From Cristatella mucedo (lineage: Eukaryota; Bryozoa; Phylactolaemata; Cristatellidae): 64,000 nucleotides of DNA. The translations under genes were made by a program, and so were the position numbers. The stretch is taken from positions 2,525,001 to 2,589,000 of the forward strand of contig WPIO01000015.1 of assembly GCA_009760855.2 (NCBI GenBank), written 5' to 3'. Positions 1 through 13,387 of this stretch are shown piece by piece (within the stretch, counting starts at the first letter, position 1; the number at the start of each line of letters is the position of its first letter). Under the pieces are notes generated by a model. It was not told where the DNA came from, searched no databases, and saw only the letters and a program-made list of their open reading frames with translations.

Positions 1-576
1 CGAACGCGCGAACGACGTGCAATTTGGATAGGAATCCCCGCCGCGCGCCCATCCTGAATTTCTGTGCGATTCTCTCCGTTCTTTCCGCGTCTGCGCGGCA
101 GCAGCTGGAAGCTAGCTAGACGAAGGACGCGACCTCGTTTCGGAACGACCGCGTCTGCTCGCTCGCGCTGCGACGCTCGCTACCGAACGGAGGAGAGCGC
201 ACTCCCGCTGGTCTCGCGTAGGTGAGTTTGAGCTGAGTCCGTCGCGAGTGAGCGAGTGAGTGCGTGAGTTAGGCAAGCCGTCGTCCAGCGCACGCGAAAT
301 GAGCGCCTGACAAGACGAGAGACGCGCGCTGCATCCCGTTACGCTGGTTACTCGCGGCTAAAGCGGAAGCGGGAGGCCAGCCAAGTTCCTGCCAGAGTTT
401 CCGCCGCGTAGCGAGAGCGTCCATCGGTCTCTCTAGCGCCTCTTTTCTCGCAGGAAAGAGCTCGTCGGTGCAGCCTCTTTATAATTCGATGAGCCGGGAA
501 AATGTCAAATGTCCGCTCGCTACATCGAGCGCACTCGAGTAGCTGCATCGTAACCAACGGGATGTAGAGTCACACC
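1..576. other. CpG-rich spacer, no gene seen
   Basis: GC- and CpG-rich DNA with short random frames. A GAGTGAGCGAGTGAGTGCGTGAG stretch near 246-268 is a weak imperfect repeat. No protein family recognised. Confidence 0.6.
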
Positions 577-1045
<469 letters not shown>

Positions 1046-1291
1046 AGAGGGTCCCACATCCTCGCAGAACGAGGCCGCAAGAGCAGCGCCCGTAGCAACG
1101 CTAGCTAGTCCGCCGCCGAGGCACAATTAATGGCGGCGAAGCGCTGAAACCTGTGTACCGCGGCTGGCGACTTGTGCGTCTGCAGGTGCAGCGCCGAAGC
1201 AGCTCGCAGGTACGCAGACAACAACGAATCGAGGCAGCGACGAAGGGCCCCATATCTTTAGATAAACAAGTCCATTTCTATAGCCTAAACT

Positions 1292-1450
1292 AGTCCATTT
1301 GACAGCGTGGGAGATGTGTAGGCGTTCGACAGCAACCGCGACGGATAGAAACCGTCTAATGGCTCAGCGGCCTAGAGCATAACTCAGCTCAACTTCCGGA
1401 GCACAGCTGACCGCCGATTTAAAGGGCGTCGGCTTCTATGCTCGCGGACT
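1292..1450 (+). repeat. Interspersed repeat R3, copy a
   Basis: It shares an ordered block with copies near 17860, 27825 and 39920: CATTTGACAGCG, then AGGCGTTCGACAGC, CGACG, a TGGCTCAGCGGCCTAGAGC-like piece and CTCAGCTCAACT..GGAGCACAGCTGAC. The piece at about 1361-1379 resembles a Pol III A box, so R3 may be another tRNA-derived SINE. Upstream similarity to the 39765 copy begins near 1168 (CTGGCGACTTG). Confidence 0.55.
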
Positions 1451-2448
1451 ATCGCGTAACCGGTTTTGGCGCCGCTATGATTCAGGAACTGCGAATGCAA
1501 TCTATCTGCTTCATTCTCAATCTGACTGATTTTTGCACGCCGCCGTTTCAGCGCGCACGCTAACTCAGAGCCAACGCGGCCTATCCCACGTCCGCAGCGC
1601 CGTTCGCCCGCGCGACGGCAGTGCTTCGATTCGACGCGCGGCCACCTTTACGCGCGTGCGCTGTCGCTTTTCTGTAACAGCTTTGGTCGGCTACGGCTCG
1701 CCTCTACGATTCGCTTTTGGAACAGGTAGGTGTCTGCATTGGAAATCTCTTCAAGTGGCGTTGCTCTCACGCGCTGGCGGCCTCGCTTGCCGCAATCCGG
1801 ATACTCACGCTACGCCGTCGTCTCGCTAGCGGGCTGTCAGACGATGCGGCCGTCGAGTTGATTCGGCTAGATTGGGCGGCCGGCATCGCCGCGGAAGCGT
1901 CTGTCGTGTCCATTTGTGCAGAAACCACTCGAGCTCGTCTCTGAAGCGGCAACACGCGACGGCCTTCGCTCGGCCGATCGTAGAGTGGGGAGCTAACTTC
2001 CACAATTCTCGCGCCGCATCAACAACCTTTCCTCCTGCTGTCGGCTCGTGAACTTCCCGTCCTCCGTCCTACGCAGCTGCGCCTGCGCCGCTAGTTTACT
2101 TCCTCCAACGTCCTCGTAATTCCGCGCCCCGTTGTTTTCTTCGTACAGTAAGACGAAGCGCGTTTCGTGCTGCATGCCAACCAAGAGCCGCCCGCGCCGC
2201 CAGTACACGGCCGACAACTCCCAGGCGCAGTGTCCGTGGCGCACGGCGGACATCTCCCCGGCGCAGTGTCCATAGCTGAGCACTCATGGAGACTTCGCGG
2301 AGTCACTAGTAGACGTACATTTGCAGCTGCACAGCGATGCTACAGTTTTCTTCGAGTGCTTATGACAAGATTGTTGTGCACGAACCGTGCTGAGTGTGTG
2401 AGAGAGAGAGGGAGAGAGGGAGGGGGAGAGAGAGGGAGCGAAAACGCT

Positions 2449-2590
2449 GGCTTCACGCGCGGCCTGGATGCAGCGGGTCATTAGACAGCTCGACCGCGAG
2501 CCGATGGGAGACCGGGGGGGGGGAAGAAGGAGGGAAGGCTCGCGGTCGAGCTGTTTAATGACCCGCTGCGCCCAGGCCGCGCGCGAAGCC
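2449..2590. repeat. Long imperfect inverted repeat (54-bp arms)
   Basis: The left arm (2449-2502) and right arm (2537-2590) are reverse complements with four mismatches by my alignment. The 34-bp spacer contains a run of G. Core of the arms: CAGCGGGTCATTA(G/A)ACAGCTCGACCGCGAGCC. No coding meaning is apparent. It looks like a snap-back duplication or the remains of a small fold-back element. Confidence 0.9.
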
Positions 2591-2950
2591 TGCTCGCGGC
2601 CACAGCCGCGCTCGGCCGCCAAACCTCGTACGCCAGGTGGCGCACCGCTATTCACCCTTTGATCCGGCCAGCTGGAGACGCGGCGGTCGCGGCCGCCGCC
2701 GCGCGAAGGCAGCGACCGCCTGTGGGAAAGACGCGGCGGCGACTACAGACGCCGGTCGCCACTATCGGGTTTCTGCGGCCGCTGCGGCCGCCGCGCTGAC
2801 CTTTGTGCTGTCGCTGCTGCCGCCGCGAATGAGCGCCGGTGGCAGCCGTGGGCTGCAGGCCGCCGCAAGCGAAATTGGACACCGCGGCTCAGCGGTAGCT
2901 ATCAATTTCGAAGCGGCTCAAGTTCGCTCCTACGGTCCAAGAGTCAGAGT

Positions 2951-3006
2951 CGCTCGCCCGAGCGCGCTTTCCCCGCACCGCTCGCCCGAGCGCGTTTTCC
3001 CCGCAC
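2951..3006. repeat. 28-bp tandem duplication
   Basis: Two copies of a GC-rich unit beginning CGCTCGCCCGAGCGCG (2951-2978 and 2979-3006) differ by one base, with a partial third copy after. The unit contains the palindrome CGCTCGCCCGAGCG. Confidence 0.9.
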
Positions 3007-4459
3007 CGCTCGGCGCCGAGCACGTGCAAGGCGCAGCGGATGACCTCGCTGGCGAATGAGCGCGCGCTTAGAAGAATGTGCGGCCCGCTGACGCCCGGTG
3101 CTGCCGGCCCCGCGCGCATCCCAGCAATGACACGGCTGCGAAGTGAGCTCTCAAGTAACTTTATTTCGCTTCGGCAACGCGCGTTCGGAGGAATAAAGCG
3201 AGCGTCGCGGCAGAATGAGCCGAGCTCACCGCGCAGCCAGATAAGCCCAACGACTGTGCCAGCTCGCCTTGTCGTCCGCCATCTTGGCAAGCGGCGGCCG
3301 TTACGCACGCGCCGTAACGCCAAGTTCATTTCTCTTCCGGCGCCGAAAGCGCTCGGGCCGAAATCGTCGTCTCGTCCAGCTCTGCGCCGGCGCTCCCCGC
3401 CGGAGCAGCGTCCGCGCGAAGTCGGGTAGCGCGCCGGCCGCCCCAATTGGAGCGGCGGCCGCGGCGTCGTCGACTTCCTGGTGTCTACGGGAAATTGCAA
3501 GGGCGCCGGCGCAGCTTCTGCGTTCTGCGCCGACGCGGAAGCAGAAGCGAAGCGAAGCAGCTCCGGCGCTGGCTGGCTGGCTGCAGCAGGGCACCGCATC
3601 GCTGGCTCGCGCACGCTCGCTAGGCAGTACGGCGGGCGTTCGAGCTGACTGGAAGACCAAAAGAAAATCTCTAGAGGCGCGATTCACTCTAGAGACAATC
3701 TTTTAGACTTCCGGACGTCGCCGACGCTCCAAACGCCCGCCCTGGCTAGTCTTCCCGCTCGCCGCTGGGCGGTGGCTAGAGCGGGCGCGATGTGGCCGCC
3801 GCAGCGCGACGCGCTCGGGGTCGGCGGCGGCAGACCTGCAGCAGCTTACCGCTCTCGTTGCTCGAGCCGTCCGCACGAAGCGCGCATCTGGCAACGGGCA
3901 CAGGCAGGACCGCCGCCGCCGCCGCGGCGTACTCGGCCAAGCCTGGATCGGCCGATATCGCCACGACGCGGCGCAGCCACCGCTGCTTCGCGGCCGCCCG
4001 CTCGCCCCGGCGCGGTGGCGCTAATGACGAGCGAAAGCCGAGACGGCGGCGTTTAAGCTGCCGCGAGGCGAGCCGGCGGGCGACGGCGGGGCCGAAAGGG
4101 CGTGTGCGCGCACTTCGAACCCGCCCGCGAACCTCTGAACCCGGCGGTGGCGGCGGCTAATTGCGTGTGCTGGCCGCGACCCGGGCCGCCGACGCGGCGG
4201 CGGCGAGCCACGCCGCTCCAGCTCGCCGCCTTCGCGGCTCGCGTCGCGGCTGGCTCGCACGGGCTCTGCGCGCCGCGCCCGCTGCGCAGCCGCGCGGCCC
4301 CTTCGCCATCGTCGCCACACCCTTTCCACGCTTCGGGCGACGAGCGAGCGGTCGGACAGCCAAGAGCGGCCGCCTGGGCTCACGTGGCCCCGCTCGTGCG
4401 CCAGGTGATTCGCGGGAAAACGATCGAGGCCCCAAAAGCGACCGCCGAGCCGTCGCCCG

Positions 4460-4672
<213 letters not shown>

Positions 4673-5491
4673 TTGGGCTCTGCCTGGGAAGCTGCGTACC
4701 GCGGCATCGCGCTCGCCGCAGAGCTCGCCAGGGGTCAGCGGACGGAACGCGGAAGAGCCGGCCATCGAGCGCTCGTAGCGGAAGTGTCTCTATCCCGTCT
4801 TCTCCCCTCGCCCGGCGCCAGCTCGTCGGTCGGCAATCTGGCGCGCTGCCGGTTGAGCACGCGCCCTCGTCGGCCGTCGGGGGCCGCCGCAGCGTCGGCG
4901 GCTTCGCGCAGGACGAGTCCGCATCGGAAAGCAAAGGAACGCGCGCCCTGTCTGCCGAGCGAACGGTCACTCGCCGTCACTAGCGAGAAGCCCAGACGCT
5001 GCGTCGCCGCGCAAGCGACGACGACGCAAGCCCCGCCCTCTCAGACCTACGCTTGAAGCGCCGGCAGACGGTAGAGCGCGACGGCAGACGGCAGTCGGGC
5101 AGCGGACGCTCGCGCCAGTCCGATCGCGGGCGTCCGCTGCCCGCGAAAACCAGCCGACCAGCCGAGCGATGGCGGAGTTCGCTCGCCGGAATTCGCGGCT
5201 CCAAACTTCGCGGTTCTTCCTCTTGGATTTCGAAGCGGCTCGGCGCACGATGGCGCCCGCAATTGCCGGTCGATCGACGTGCGGGCGGCACCCGGAAAAG
5301 CGGCGACGTGCGGCGATCGCCGCTAGCGCAGTCGTGGGGGAGAGCGGCCAAGCTCGGACCGCGCCGAGCGGAGGCGGCGGCGGCGGCGTCAGAGGAGCGG
5401 GGTCGCGTCGCGCCGAGGCCGCCCACTGGCAGAGGCACGCGTTAACCTCGGCCGCCGCCGAGTTACACGGCCTGTTTTTAGGCGTTGTCGC

Positions 5492-5505
5492 GACTGCCAT
5501 GGCAA
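5492..5505. promoter_or_regulatory. X-box-like motif (RFX)
   Basis: ACTGCCATGGCAAC has one perfect half and one degenerate half of an RFX X-box. It lies in CpG-rich spacer with no identified gene nearby, so function is unproven. Confidence 0.25.
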
Positions 5506-7585
5506 CGTGATTTGTTTACGGGGCAGCGTCTGGATTTATCGTCGCGCCAGCGCTCTCCGAAGCGCTTAGCGAAAGCGAAGCGTAATTGGATCGGCGGGCA
5601 GCCGCTTCCGTCGCGACCCCTACCCGCCCCGCCCCCCCCCCGAGTGCTTGGGCATTCCTGCCTTCTCCTTCGGACGACGCGAGGCGCTGTGCGAGTTAGA
5701 CGCCGCCGCCGCATGCGTCGGCGCTGGCTCTGCCGCGCGGGATGGACGAGAGTTCGCAGCCGTCGGCCGCACGTCGGTCCGCGCGCCCGCCTCGGGCTTG
5801 TTGGTAAGGCCGGCCAGGTTCCGCCCGTCGGCGGTGCAGAGGTCGCCGCACCGACCCGGGCAGTAATTAGGTTACGCGACGGCGGTGTCGGCGGCGCCGG
5901 CGAAGCAGCAGCGGCGCAGCCACCTGCTCGCCACAGATGCCACGCCCGCCGCCGCCGCAGCCGCCGCCGCCTCACTTCTCACCGCAAACGATAGTGGTGG
6001 CTGCGATGCAGTTGGCGGTCGCGCTCGCCGCGCCCCGCCGCTTCATTTGTCCGTAAAAGAAAGGACGTCTCGTCGCTGCAGCCTCGGGGATGCGGTCTAC
6101 GCTGTACAGTCGGCGCTGCGCTAGGCGCGCGCAAGCGCAGACAGACGCACGCGACGAGCCGAGGCGCTCTACGAGGGGCGCTCTTTGCAAACTCCTCGAG
6201 TAGGGCCGATATCCGAACAGTACGCAAAGTACGGGCGCCGGAATGGCAACGCGCGGGCGATGGCTCTGGCGATCCTCCGTCTGAGCGACCGCATCGTCGT
6301 CTGTCCGTCGAATGGCGTCAATTCAGGCCGCGAAGGCGCGACAGGCCGAGAAGTGCTCGGTGGGCCTCGCTGCGTCAGCGGCCGGCCGGCCGGCGGCGAC
6401 GCAGCAGCAGCAGCAGCAGGGGCGAGCTTCGATCAGCCACACAGCTCGCTGCTACCTCCCTCCCGCCCTCCTCGCCCGCCCACCGGACCGGCGGCCACCG
6501 TTGGGTGGAGCTCCACCCTAGAGGAGCGAGCGAGCGTGAACTGCGCTCAGTTAGGAGCGTAGTAGTGCGCTCAGTTGGGAGCGTAGACGAGCGGCGAGTG
6601 GCGGGCTCGAGCGCACGAAGCGAGCGCCGGGCGAGAGCCGCCCTACGCGAGACCGCTCCCAATCGCCAACGGTTCGCCGCATGACCAGCTCGCTCGCGGC
6701 GGATCGAGTCGCGTCGCCGGGATCGAAGCGACGCGCGGGGTCAGACCTTGACCTTTGCGTGGGCAGCCGCAATCGTTCAAAGGCGAAGAAACTGTGGCGG
6801 GGGAGGGGCTACCTGATGCGGTGCGTTCAAACGGGTCGGTCCAAGAGGGAATCGACGCCCCTCCCGCTCTTCCTCCTTCCTTCCTTCCTTACCCTACTTC
6901 CTCCTTCCTCTTCCTCCACTCTTCCACTGCTGAGACGCGGGCCGGGTCGGCCCGCTCGAGCTGCCCACCAGGAGGAGCTGCCCATCCCGAACGTCATTTA
7001 GAGAATGAAAGACGCTGCTCCCTACGGCGGGCGGTACCGAGCCGCCGCTGCGCAGCTGCTCGAAGTCGGGCGGTCCGAGGCTGCAGAACAGACCGTGTCA
7101 GCACGCTGGCCGCGCGGCACTTGAGAAGACGCGGCTGCGAGTGCAGAACCCGGATGGCAGGATGGTCTTTACTCTCAACTCGTGCGCAGAATGGCCACTC
7201 AAAGGGTGTCCGGAAATAAGCATAAGATTTAGGTGTGCACCTACTGCAGATCGAGTTCTCAAACAAGACCCCAACCGTTGCCCCTACTGTGTTTTCGTTA
7301 CATGGTCCTTGGTAACGGCGTTCGCTCCGAATCCGCAGGTGAGTCCTGGCTCAAAGTCCACAGGTGGTGCCCGCCCCTACGAAGGTGAAAGCGCCCGGCG
7401 GAAGCGATCGCTTTGCTCCTGTGAGTTGCTGCCCCTGCGCGCCGCCGCCGAGGGACTCCGACACAGTCTGCATCGCATTCTGGCATTGCTCTAATGTGAG
7501 AGCCTGGACCAGTTGCTCGTAGTGTTCAGCCTTGCGATTTTGCCGGGAAAGTCGAGAACCGCCAACCGAAACGGACCGGTTCCAA

Positions 7586-7716
<131 letters not shown>

Positions 7717-8344
7717 TTTGTCCGTCCAGTTACACTTCTTGGTGAATCCTTCGCACTCTATGGGCCTCTTTATTTTTGGTCCCATCGAGTATCACTATCG
7801 CCCAACGAGACTCATTCCTTAGGGCCTAGATTTCAGTAGCTCGCCGCTCGACTTGGTCTAAGAGCAAGGTCTCTGATCGAATCGTAGAGGTCTTCCTGGT
7901 TGGGTAAATATGGCTGTCTCTCCCCTCAGCCTCTCGCACCTGCGAAATGAGATTCTGGATCTGCACTGGATCTCCTTCGCTAACTTCTAAACTGCCCTTT
8001 GCTCCTGAAGAAGATGGCGTATCTCTCTTTGGAGGCGTGGGAACGAGGAGCTCAGGACAGCTGTGGTTCTGGGGTCATGGACGAAGAAATGAGTGGAAAC
8101 TTAATGGCCACTGCCATTAAAATTTGGATGGGTCCAGCTTGTAGAAGGAGCAGCTGCTTTCCATGTCAGCAGGGTACCGCCAAATTATTGGTATAACTTC
8201 ATAAGCATACAATCATACATTCTTAAGCAAGCTTGGTGGCTCTCGTTTCTCCCTGGTACGTCTGTAAGCATCCCATAATTATAGAAATTAAAAAACTACA
8301 TCGCACACACTACCCAATATTGTCCAAGAAGCTCCAGCTAGCGA

Positions 8345-8515
8345 GATTTGGTTTGGCCCAGGGGTTAAATCGCTGGCACCGACCAAGGCCAAGGTCGAGG
8401 TGAACGTATTTGATGACCGAGGTCGTGCGCTCCATTCCCGTGGCAAATGGGAAGCGCCTGAATAGAGGTTGTTAAGTTCTCTTGGTGCGCTATCCAAGTG
8501 AATTATAGTATTACC
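8345..8515 (+). mobile_element. SINE-1 copy, long subfamily
   Basis: The head GGTTTGGCCCAGGGGTTAAA is followed by the AAGCGCCTGAATAGAGG ... CTCTTGGTGCGCTAT tail. It has about 25 extra bases between the two boxes (AGGTGAACGTATTTGATGAC). The same extra block appears in the 12194-12356 copy, so there are at least two subfamilies. Confidence 0.75.
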
Positions 8516-8924
8516 ATTATTATTCTATTGTACCTCTGAACGATTCAGTGCCTACTACTAGCCACGGTCTAGTTCACCCGTTTGGCCGAGTGCCTTCACG
8601 TTTGCTCGCTGCATACTGGCCCAAGCACGATCCGTTTTAGCTTCTGCATGCTTGATACCGTGCATGCCCCCGAGTCTTTGCCAAAGAGGTAAGATAATGC
8701 GAATGAAACATTCATATAGCGCCCCAATGAGAACTCGACCTCTTTCTCGGCACTTGCCACAGGCTGCAAAGGAAGCATGATCGAATGGCTGGTAGTAGCA
8801 TGCTCAATATCAACAAGTATGCAATGGTTAGAGGTGTGCACATCGTGAGCATGTAAATACGGTTAGCGACGGCATGCGCAGGGTCAGCGTGAGGTTCTCG
8901 CTCATCACGACCCGTGGGTTCGTG

Positions 8925-9012
8925 GGCCTGCCGTCCTGTGATCCTGTAGTATTGTCAACTTCGAGAGGTCGCGATAGCCGTAAAGGCTCTTTTGCCGCTA
9001 TAGAGATGAGCC
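8925..9012 (+). mobile_element. SINE-2 copy, degraded
   Basis: It keeps GATAGCCGTAAAGGCTCTTTTG and CCGCTATAGAGATGAGCC, which match the 3' body of SINE-2. The head is diverged. Confidence 0.5.
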
Positions 9013-9064
9013 CAATAAAATGTCACTAGTCCTAGGGCATTGACTCTCTTGCAGAGAGAGCGAG

Positions 9065-9146
9065 ATTCAAAGCATCCGAATAGAGGTCAAGGTCAAACTC
9101 TCTTGCGGCTCTACAAAATAGCCTAGTACAATTGTTATTCTCATCA
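9065..9146 (+). mobile_element. SINE-1 tail fragment
   Basis: A degenerate tail: AAGCATCCGAATAGAGG ... CTCTCTTGCGGCTCTACAAA, followed by a short T/A-rich end. Confidence 0.5.
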
Positions 9147-10154
9147 TCGTTCGATGCAAAATAGTTACGCTCTAAAATAACGTTGCTCGCAGTGGCTCTG
9201 ATCACCAAGGACGCCTGTCCAGCAATAGTCTCCGAGCGCTGGCGATCAGAGAAACCGAACCCGTATGGCAGGCAGTAAGGCTCCTCCTGTCTCAGAGGCC
9301 CAGAGCCATCCAGACTCTGCAGAACCAGCAGAGATGAGAGAAACGCCCGCTCGCGAGCGCCCAGATCTCGAAGCGAAGAGATCGAAGTCCTGCGTACTTT
9401 GCTGAGCTTTGTCCAGGTTGGGGGTGGGGGTCGCCCGCGCTGCTGAGTACCCAGTGCAGCCCGTTGCTAATAGGCCGGCGATGGGCGCGCCAGCTTCCGG
9501 TTAGGCGATCCTGCAGCAGCGCGGTCGATATCGATAGTTGCGTGGACGTTTCTTTTGACGCCCGCTTGACTTGGTCAGATTAGGTTTCCAACTAGACGCT
9601 GCAGAGCTGAGTCCGCTGCCTCGGAGTCGCAGGCGAAAGTCGCTGCGAAAGTAGCTGCCACCCGAAGGCGAGAAAGATTGTACGCGGCGGCGCGGGCGGT
9701 TTGGCTATCGCGATGGCCGGATCGCGAAAGAAAGCAAAGCTCGCCTTACGTTCCTTCGGCACGCAGCGCCCGCCGAAACGCTCCGGCTAAAAGTGCACCG
9801 GAGCCGCCGTACAATAAATCACGTTCGGCCGTCGGCCGTTCGGCTCCGACTCCATCCCAAGACAACCGGGCAGCCTCGACCGGTGGATACGTCCTAGCGG
9901 CGGCCATAAATCCTCGGCAGAGGATCGGCCATCAATCCACATCAAAGGGCATTAACTGGCCAAAGCATTTACAACTGGCCGCAATCCGATCTAAAGATCA
10001 TCCATGCCAGCAGGTAGCCCAGCCAAAATAGAAAGAAAGGGTACCACTCGCCCCCCCCCCCACCACCACCACCCAGCGAAAAGCACTGCGTGACACTGCC
10101 TTGGAGGCAATCTATTACTACCACAAGCCAAATCTAGGCACAGAGCGATTGCAG

Positions 10155-10812
10155 CTGATGGTAATAATACGTGCGATCTAGCGTCCTCAGAGAACTCACT
10201 CTCTTTCTAGGCACTTTAGATGCGATACAAGGGAAGCACGGTCGAATAGTGAGTGGTAGCATGCTCAGTGACAACGAGCATAACATGGTTAGGGGTGACA
10301 TGCACAGGGTCAGCATGCAAGTAAGGTTAGGGGCAGCGTGCACTGTCAGCACGCATAAGCGCGTAAAGAACGAATCACGCGGACCCACTAAATGCTGGGA
10401 TAAAGAGATGCGTTTTTAGTTTCTTTTTAGATGTGGTCAAGTCAAGAGATGTCGTGACGCAAGTCGGGATCGAGTTCCAGGCTTTGGGAGCATACGAACT
10501 AAATGTGCAGTCTCCAAAGGATTTGAGGTTTGCACGAGGCATGGGTAAACAGTCAGATTCCGAAAAGCCGGCGGTACGATACTTAGCCAGGTGGGGCAGC
10601 AGATCTGATAGGTAGGCTGGAGCCAAAGAATGAAGGGACGTAAAAGTTAGTGACTAAACCTTGAAGTCGACGTGTTGCTTGACTTGGAGCCAGTGCAGGT
10701 CGGCGAGAAGTGCTGCGATGTGGCAGCTGCGACGCTCACGACAAACAAGCCTGGTGCAGAGTTTTGCACCAGCTGTAAGCGCCCGATTCAACAGGCCTGC
10801 AGATCAGTTTCG
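10155..10812 (-). mobile_element. L2-like LINE, 3' part (copy 1)
   Basis: The minus strand encodes the C-terminal part of a non-LTR reverse-transcriptase polyprotein (pieces LADLHWL..KQ and SFGDCTFSSYAPKAWNSIPT). The family 3' UTR follows, then the hairpin and a short TAATAATA end. It is diverged and frame-broken. Its 5' end falls near 10812. Confidence 0.8.
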
Positions 10813-10895
10813 TAGAGACATCGGACGATTTGAGACGCTTCGTGCGTGCGATCTACGCGCGAGGAGGCTTCGCGAAACGGTCAAAGGCGACGCGG

Positions 10896-10924
10896 TCCAA
10901 GGTCCAAGGTCGCGGTCCAAGGTC
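10896..10924. promoter_or_regulatory. Three TCCAAGGTC half-sites
   Basis: TCCAAGGTC occurs at 10896-10904, 10903-10911 and 10916-10924. This resembles the extended half-site of FTZ-F1/SF-1/ERR nuclear receptors (YCAAGGYCR). It could equally be a small tandem duplication. Confidence 0.25.
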
Positions 10925-11964
10925 GTGCACGACGCGGGAGCCAGCGGGAGCCGCCGAGCGAGCGGCAAAACGGAGCAAAAAGCGGCGCCGCCCGAAGGGC
11001 TGGGCGTGGCCGCCGCGACACCGCTGTGACCCCGAAGCCTCCTTATTCTGCATGCCCAGCCCACCTTTCGCAGGCGGTGAGAGAAATTCCCAAATGGCAT
11101 TTCCGGCCACGAGCAAACACCGTCAGCTGACCGACCGACGAGTGCGGCAGGCGGCAGCGGCTGCAGCGGCGGGCGCTCGCTCAGCATCGCCCCGAGCGGC
11201 GAGCAGTCACACGGGACCGCGCGATGAAATGCAATGAAAGCTGATGACTTTTCCAGCAGCGACCTCATTAACTCGTACGAGCTCGGCACCCGGCGAGCGA
11301 ACAACGAGCTGTGCTTGCAGCGATCTAGAGCCCTCGGACTTTGGCGTGAAGTAATTAGCCAGACCGAGGGGCAGCGCGAGAGTCAGTTTGCACCGGTGTT
11401 CTCCGCGTGCGACTTCCCTGCGTTTCGCCGCCGCCGCGTGCGTTTCGCAAAACCCGGTTGCAGTTTTCCAACTGTCCCGTCGGGCCGTTTAAGAGTTTCT
11501 CGTTTACTAATCTTCATCCAAGTGGCACACGTGACGCTGCGACGCGGGCCGGCAGCGGTGGAGCCAGTGGAGGAGCAGGGAGTCATTTGCCCCAAACTCC
11601 CCCCACACAGACTCACACAGCGGAGCAGCGACTCGTAGGTCCGCCCTAATACGTGCGCCCGCGCCCCCGACCGTCACCGGCCCGACGAAATTATGCCTTA
11701 ATTCCGCTCGGCGAGCAACCGCCGAGCTCGTGCCAAATAAACGCTGCGACTCTGTGCTATGATTATATTATAATTGATCGTGCTGCAATTGCGCTATAGT
11801 GTTTCATTCATTGCGGGTCTAGCCGCGCATGCATAAAAAAATGTGTGGGTCTTGCCCAGATGAAAATCGTGGCTTCGCGACTTCGGGTCGGTATTAATCT
11901 GACCCCGATAATGGCTACCGGGTTAGAATTGCATGCATGAGAACCGCATGCATTAATAGCAATA

Positions 11965-12035
11965 CATTGTATAGGGCCCTTCAAGAACCTTGTCTCTTTC
12001 TAGGCACTTTACAGATGCTGCAGACAAGTAGCGTG
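11965..12035 (-). mobile_element. LINE 3'-tail fragment
   Basis: CTTGTCTCTTTCTAGGCACTTTACAGATGCTGCAG matches the minus-strand form of the LINE terminal hairpin. No longer LINE sequence follows. Confidence 0.5.
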
Positions 12036-12193
12036 GTTTTTGCTTCCTGTCTGTAGATAACTGACATCAGAATTCTTTATGGTACGGATGAGGACTTTTT
12101 ATCTTAAGGTGAAGGGCGATCTTCGTTGCTGTCGCATTCCGAGACTGCTGGCATAGCTGCTTGCATTACGGGTGCAGCTAAAAGTCACCAAGC

Positions 12194-12356
12194 AAATAAA
12201 AATAATTCATTCGCGTAGCGCCCTAAGAGAACTTTTCTCTATTCAGGCGCTTTTCGTACGCCGCGAGGCTCGAGCCCACGACCTCGGACATCAAATACAT
12301 TCACCTCGACTTTGGTTCGAGACGAGAGCATTAACTACCGGACCAAACCGGCGCTA
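12194..12356 (-). mobile_element. SINE-1 copy, long subfamily
   Basis: Minus-strand copy. The tail (TAGCGCCCTAAGAGAAC ... CTCTATTCAGGCGCTT) comes first on the + strand, then GGCTCGAGCCCACGACC (B box) and ACTACCGGACCAAACCGG (A box). It carries the same internal extra block as the 8345 copy. Confidence 0.8.
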
Positions 12357-13207
12357 CAATTGCCGCGACTACAAGGCTCAGAGCTGCACCGATATTTTGT
12401 TGCGTGTCGGCTGGGAGTGGAACCGTTACGAGCGCCGTTTTATTCGGCCCTAGCTCTGCCCGGACGCGGGAGCCGCCGAAACCCGTTTGCAACAGCTACC
12501 TCAGCGTACATCCGCAGCGCGCATTGGAGCTACGTCTGCGACTCACCGCCGGTGCCAGGCGCTCGCTCCAAATGTCAATCGCGGTCTTGCGGAAGTGAGC
12601 TCTAGGGTCCGCGCACGCGCACCTCGCCTTTTTATGCGGAAGCCTCTGGATGCGGAGCCGCTAGGCCGCGCTTTTCCAGCGGCTCCGCTTGTCGATCGAG
12701 CTCCGGGCTCCGAACGGTAAAATACGCCTCGATCGTCCGACTCGCGAGGCCCCGGGCAAGAGCTGCCCAATTCAGCGGGAAAATGGCTCAGAAAACCGTC
12801 TCCTACAATCTCGGCGAATACTTGCCGCGACGAATTGCCGGAACCTGCAAGGGTCGTAACTCGTCCTCCAATGCCGCTTCGTCTGCGACTACCTAACTCC
12901 CACGAGACGATGTGCCGTAATCTCTTTTTCTTTCTCAGGGATCTTTTAGGGCCTGCGATGTGCTTCGCGAGTGTGTCTGCTTGCTTTTCGCGTTGAATGT
13001 CAATCATGGGCGAAAAAGATAAGGGAGCCCCAACGGGCCTGCTTGAATCCATTCGTAGGACGTGTCTGTCGACTTGACCGCCTGACACGCCCCTTCAGCC
13101 TTGCTATATGCGAATCGTCATGCGGAACGACCTTCGTTCTTGTTAACCGTGTCGCTCTCCGACAGCACGGACGGATACCCCGGGATGCTCAGGCCACGGT
13201 CAAGGCC

Positions 13208-13330
13208 TAGGCTGATTTAACTGTCTCATTTACGTAACGGCAGAAGAGCCTCGGCGACCATCGCTCCCGCTTGCATTGAAAAATTAGCAACTGCCTGACT
13301 CGTGCAGGACTCGGCGACCCTTAGACCCAG
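13208..13330 (-). mobile_element. SINE-2 copy, diverged
   Basis: Read on the minus strand, it has the TGCAAGCGGGAGCGATGG-type body, an AGGCTCTTCTGCCG block and a terminal CAGTTAAATCAGCC. The tRNA head is poorly preserved. Confidence 0.6.
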
Positions 13331-13387
13331 GGCCATCCCTGATCGTCTGCTGTAGCAATTAGACATATGAGCCCGGTGGCAGCAACA

